DNA from: JAGWRI01 sp963728785 | Lineage (GTDB): Bacteria; Gemmatimonadota; Gemmatimonadetes; Gemmatimonadales; Gemmatimonadaceae | Direction: 5' to 3' | Length of the DNA stretch: 64,000 bases | Assembly: GCA_963728785.1 (NCBI GenBank) | Contig: CAVSKV010000004.1 | Span: 62,001-126,000, forward strand | In this document: piece after piece, positions 61,081-64,000 of the stretch | How the letters are laid out: each line of letters starts with the position of its first letter | How positions within the stretch are numbered: position 1 is the stretch's first letter | Program-made: the position numbers and the translations under genes | The notes under the pieces: generated by a model | Seen by the model: the letters and a program-made list of their open reading frames with translations, nothing else | Told to the model about the DNA's origin: nothing | The model's database searches: none

Positions 61081-61769
61081 TGCAAACTCACGGCAAGCAG
61101 TACAACACCGCGGCCAAGCGCCGCGACATCAACGCGTCATACCAGGCCCGTAAGGCTCTGGAACTGGTGAAGACCGGCGCCTACGCGAAGTTCGACGAGA
61201 CCGTCGAGGTCGCCGTGCGTCTGGGCGTCGATCCGCGCCACGCCGATCAGGTGGTGCGCGGCACGGTGGTGCTTCCGGCGGGCACCGGCAAGTCGGTGCG
61301 CGTGCTCGCGATCGCGGTGGGCGACAAGGCCAAGGAGGCGCAGGATGCCGGGGCGGACTACGTCGGCGTCGAGTACGTCCAGAAGATCAAGGACGGTTGG
61401 CTCGACTTCGACGTGCTGATCGCCACGCCCGATCAGATGGGCCAGCTTGGCCAGCTCGGACGCATTCTCGGTCCGCGCGGATTGATGCCGAACCCCAAGG
61501 CGGGCACGGTGACGTTCAACATCGGCGCCGCCGTCAAGGAGACGAAGGCCGGCAAGATCGAGTTCCGTGTCGACAAGGCGGGCAATGTGCACGCCGCGAT
61601 CGGCAAGGTCTCGTTCGGACTCGACCAACTGGAACAGAATTTCACGGCGTTCATGGATCAGATCGTGCGCGCCAAGCCGACCGCGTCCAAGGGCGTGTAC
61701 GTGCGCAACGTCGCCGTCTCGAGCACCATGGGACCAGGCGTCACCGTCGATTCCACCCCCTACCGGTAA
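61080..61769 (+). CDS. rplA: 50S ribosomal protein L1
   Basis: 229 aa; its ATG shares one base with the rplK stop. The signature GPRGLMPNPKAGTV and the block VDKAGNVHAAIGKVSF are intact. L1 binds 23S rRNA and represses its own operon in many bacteria. Confidence 0.97.
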   Translation: MQTHGKQYNTAAKRRDINASYQARKALELVKTGAYAKFDETVEVAVRLGVDPRHADQVVRGTVVLPAGTGKSVRVLAIAVGDKAKEAQDAGADYVGVEYVQKIKDGWLDFDVLIATPDQMGQLGQLGRILGPRGLMPNPKAGTVTFNIGAAVKETKAGKIEFRVDKAGNVHAAIGKVSFGLDQLEQNFTAFMDQIVRAKPTASKGVYVRNVAVSSTMGPGVTVDSTPYR

Positions 61770-61775
61770 CGAGCG

Positions 61776-62291
61776 ATGAAACGAGCCGACAAGGAACAGC
61801 TCGTCACCGAGCTGAAGGAAAGGATGGCGACGGCCACCACGTTGTACTACACGGACTTCACCGGGCTCAATGTGAAGAGCATGACGGAACTGCGGCGCCG
61901 TCTGCGCCGGGCCAAGGTGGAGTACGTCGTCATCAAGAACACGCTGGCGCTGCGCGCCGTGAATGAAGCCGGGCTCACGCCCCAGCCGCTGCGTGGCCCT
62001 ACCGGCCTCGTCATGGGCCGCGATGCCCTGGCGGCAGCCAAGGTGCTGACCGATTTCGCCAAGGAGAACGACCACAAGCCGGTGGTGAAGGGCGGCCTTA
62101 TGGATGGCCGTGCCATCGACGCCGATCAGGTCAAGAAGCTGGCAGCCATGCCGCCGCGCGAGCAGATGCTCGCCGAATTGGCGGCTGGACTGCAGTCGCC
62201 GCTCGCCGCCTTCGTGGGCGCGCTGAACGGCCTGTTGTACACGTTCGCGGGTGCGCTCGACGCGCTGAAGACCCAGCGCGAGGGCGCCTGA
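61776..62291 (+). CDS. rplJ: 50S ribosomal protein L10
   Basis: 171 aa. LYYTDFTGLNVKSMTELRRRL and VEYVVIKNTLALRA are the RNA-binding N-terminus, and the C-terminal helix (QLAGALNGLLYTFAGALDAL-like) binds L12 dimers. It starts 6 bases after rplA, so there is no room for the long L10 leader RNA known from some bacteria. Confidence 0.97.
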   Translation: MKRADKEQLVTELKERMATATTLYYTDFTGLNVKSMTELRRRLRRAKVEYVVIKNTLALRAVNEAGLTPQPLRGPTGLVMGRDALAAAKVLTDFAKENDHKPVVKGGLMDGRAIDADQVKKLAAMPPREQMLAELAAGLQSPLAAFVGALNGLLYTFAGALDALKTQREGA

Positions 62292-62358
62292 ATATTCCCA
62301 GGCGTATCGCCTGACCAACGCCCCAGGGGACCCTGGGAACTACGAGGAGAGAACGACC

Positions 62359-62751
62359 ATGGCTAATGCGACGATGGGCAAGGACGAGATTCTCGAAATG
62401 ATCGGCAACATGTCGGTGTTCGAGCTGTCCGAGCTGATTGAGGCCTTCAAGGAGAAGTTCAACGTCACGATCGCCGCCGCCCCGGTGGGCGCGGCGCCTG
62501 CGGCGGGCGGCGCGGCCGCCGCGCCGGCGGCCGAAGAGCAGACGGAGTTCGACGTCGTGCTCAAGGAAGCCGGCAGCAAGAAGATCCAGGTCATCAAGGT
62601 GGTGCGCGAACTCACCGGCCTCGGCCTCAAGGAAGCCAAGGATATGGTGGACGGAGCGCCACAGGTCGTGAAGAGCGCGGTATCGAAGGACGAGGCCGCG
62701 GCCGTCAGGGCCAAGTTGGAAGAGCAGGGCGCAGTCGTCGAAGTGAAGTGA
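62359..62751 (+). CDS. rplL: 50S ribosomal protein L7/L12
   Basis: 130 aa. N-terminal dimerisation helix (MGKDEILEMIGNMSVFELSE), Ala/Gly hinge (AAPVGAAPAAGGAAAAPAAE) and C-terminal domain KVVRELTGLGLKEAKDMVDGAPQVVK. A GGAGAGA site lies before the ATG. A 67-base gap separates it from rplJ. Confidence 0.97.
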   Translation: MANATMGKDEILEMIGNMSVFELSELIEAFKEKFNVTIAAAPVGAAPAAGGAAAAPAAEEQTEFDVVLKEAGSKKIQVIKVVRELTGLGLKEAKDMVDGAPQVVKSAVSKDEAAAVRAKLEEQGAVVEVK

Positions 62752-62760
62752 GGCGGTCGC

Positions 62761-62792
62761 GGCGGGTCCGCGGTCGATGCCGCGTACCCGCC
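62761..62792 (+). terminator. Possible attenuator between rplL and rpoB
   Basis: A 7-bp outer stem (GGCGGGT 62761-62767 with ACCCGCC 62786-62792) encloses a 5-bp inner stem (CGCGG with CCGCG), followed by a pyrimidine-rich run. It sits 10 bases after rplL. A partial terminator at this place is known in E. coli, where it lowers rpoBC expression relative to ribosomal proteins. Confidence 0.55.
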
Positions 62793-62941
62793 CGTCCTCC
62801 CATTCCCTTCGCCGGTCTGCCATTAGTGAATTCACATCCCAGCATTACAACCGTTCGTTTCGCAGTTTCTCGGCCTGCTCCGGCCGCGCCCTTTCGCGCG
62901 CCGCGGGGTCCCGGTCGTTTTTTCGCTTGCGCGGGTGAGCC

Positions 62942-64000
62942 ATGCCTGAATTGATCAACCAGATTTCCTTCGGAAAGCTTGAGCCGGGCATGCAAATGCC
63001 CCATCTCCTCGACATCCAGACGCGGGCGTTCGACGCCCTGCTTCAACTGGATGCCGCCTCGCACGATCGCGAGGACATCGGACTCGAACGGGTCTTCAAG
63101 GACCTATTCCCGATCTCCGACGTGCACGAGAACTTCTCCCTCGAGTTCGTGCGCTACAGCCTCGGCGAGCCCAAGTACTCGGTCGAGGAATGCATCGAAC
63201 GCGACATGACGTACTCGGCGCCGCTCAAGGCGACGCTGCAGCTCGTCATCAACGAGACGCTTCCCGACAACACCAAACGGCCGCGGAACATCATCGAGAA
63301 GGAGGTCTATCTTGGTGAGCTGCCCCTGCTCACGCCGCTCGGTACGTTCGTCATCAACGGCGCCGAACGCGTGATCGTCAGCCAACTGCATCGGTCGCCT
63401 GGCGTCGTGTTCGAGGAAGCCACGCACCCCAACGGCCAGCGGCTGATCTCGGCCCGAATCATTCCGTTCCGCGGGTCCTGGGTGGAATTCACGGTCGACA
63501 TCCACGACGTCATCTACGTCCACATCGACAAGAAGAAGAAATTCCCGGCGACGGCCCTGCTCCGCGCGTTCGGCTATGGCTCGAACTCGGACATCCTGCG
63601 CCTGTTCTTCGCCGTTCGGGATCTCGACCTCGCGAAGAAGCGCGAGAGCCGCACTGACGTCCGCGAAGTCATCGGCGCCATCATCGCCGAGGACATCGAG
63701 CTGCCGGGTGAGGCGACTGCCGAGGATGCGCCGAAGGCGCGTACCAAGAAGGCGCGGGCCGAACGCGAACGCGCTGAGAACGTGCTCCTCGTCAGCGAAG
63801 GCGACGAGCTCACGGAGGAGGTGTACAACCGCCTCCGCCGCCAGAACATCAAGAAGGTCAAGGTGTTCGCGTCGTACATGGCGATCGACCTGCGCGACGA
63901 GCAGGAAGCGATCGAGCGCGGCGAGCGCCCGGTGCGCCGGGTGCTCGCTGTGGACGTCGTCGATGAAGACGGCGAGGTGATCGCCGAAGCCGGGCAGACG
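62942..64000 (+). CDS. rpoB: RNA polymerase beta subunit, 5' part
   Basis: The first 353 codons, ending at the window edge. Conserved blocks: FGKLEPGMQMPHLLDIQTRAF, LGEPKYSVEECIERDMTYSAP, GTFVINGAERVIVSQLHRSPG and ISARIIPFRGSW. A 110-residue segment after DILRLFFAVRDL is not the usual beta-lobe 1 sequence; a charged stretch (APKARTKKARAERERAENV) looks like a lineage insert. The ATG at 62942 follows GGGTGAGCC. A 190-base gap from rplL contains the attenuator candidate and a T6 run (62918-62923). Confidence 0.97.
   Translation, partial: MPELINQISFGKLEPGMQMPHLLDIQTRAFDALLQLDAASHDREDIGLERVFKDLFPISDVHENFSLEFVRYSLGEPKYSVEECIERDMTYSAPLKATLQLVINETLPDNTKRPRNIIEKEVYLGELPLLTPLGTFVINGAERVIVSQLHRSPGVVFEEATHPNGQRLISARIIPFRGSWVEFTVDIHDVIYVHIDKKKKFPATALLRAFGYGSNSDILRLFFAVRDLDLAKKRESRTDVREVIGAIIAEDIELPGEATAEDAPKARTKKARAERERAENVLLVSEGDELTEEVYNRLRRQNIKKVKVFASYMAIDLRDEQEAIERGERPVRRVLAVDVVDEDGEVIAEAGQT

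Noticed and set aside
61769..62358. An L10 leader or L12 regulatory RNA before rplJ or rplL
   Set aside because: Only 6 bases separate rplA and rplJ, and the 67-base rplJ-rplL gap shows no kink-turn motif.
62918..62923. T6 run before rpoB as an intrinsic terminator
   Set aside because: The sequence before it does not form a clean stem directly next to the T-run.

Overview
This is 64 kb of a GC-rich, gene-dense bacterial chromosome that looks like stable housekeeping backbone. I see no insertion sequences, integrases, CRISPR arrays or rRNA genes. Codon choice, frequent GTG starts, 1-4 base gene overlaps (ATGA/GTGA) and the mix of genes (recF-dciA-gyrB, tRNA-secE-nusG-rplKAJL-rpoB, ligA, an archaeal-like DNA end-processing cluster, Acr3-type arsenic resistance, very few strong Shine-Dalgarno sites) suggest a Gemmatimonadota-like organism. 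The phylum is inferred from style and gene content, not from a marker-gene search.

Layout. 1-3.2 kb (minus): gcvH (cut by the window edge), coaE, tdk and a DEAD-box-like protein without catalytic motifs. 3.4-12 kb (plus): a DUF2283-like gene, a stand-alone Lrp ligand domain, then nurA-herA-mre11/sbcD-rad50/sbcC and a GNAT gene. 12.5-14.9 kb (plus): a cassette of 6-pyruvoyl-tetrahydropterin synthase, GTP cyclohydrolase I and a short-chain reductase that matches the three steps of tetrahydrobiopterin synthesis, plus a small zinc-site protein. 14.9-24 kb: acyl-CoA synthetase, a lipoprotein-ParA-TPR operon, a phosphoribosyltransferase, and a V4R-ligA-GAF-TPR operon. 24-29 kb: deoA with two GT-C type membrane glycosyltransferases. 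29.2-32.2 kb: arsR-arsM-acr3-arsC with two matching ArsR-type operators and a leaderless promoter. 32-36.5 kb (minus): enoyl-CoA hydratase, recF, dciA, gyrB.

36.6-41.2 kb (plus): mtnA-glpK, a small membrane protein, a shortened CcmF-like protein and a zinc-ribbon membrane protein. 41.2-46.8 kb (minus): a secreted Lys/Thr-rich protein, an ABC exporter, a transglutaminase, a macro-domain protein, a 40-codon gene and cutA. 46.8-58.9 kb (plus): uvrA, the two-subunit serine dehydratase, an FkbM methyltransferase, a YbjN-like gene with pspA and an AI-2E family transporter, a DUF1611 protein, a degenerate ABC ATPase, an MscS channel and cysS. 58.9-64 kb: a strong promoter drives tRNA-Thr(TGT)-Tyr(GTA)-Gly(TCC)-Thr(GGT), then rpmG-secE-nusG-rplK-rplA-rplJ-rplL-rpoB. 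This is the enterobacterial thrU-tyrU-glyT-thrT order but without tuf.

The most notable systems are the four-gene NurA-HerA-Mre11-Rad50 end-resection cluster, which is the archaeal arrangement inside a bacterium, and the putative pterin cassette. Three proteins that keep a family fold while losing its signature catalytic residues (DEAD-box-like, ABC-like, CcmF-like) are good candidates for reassigned functions.
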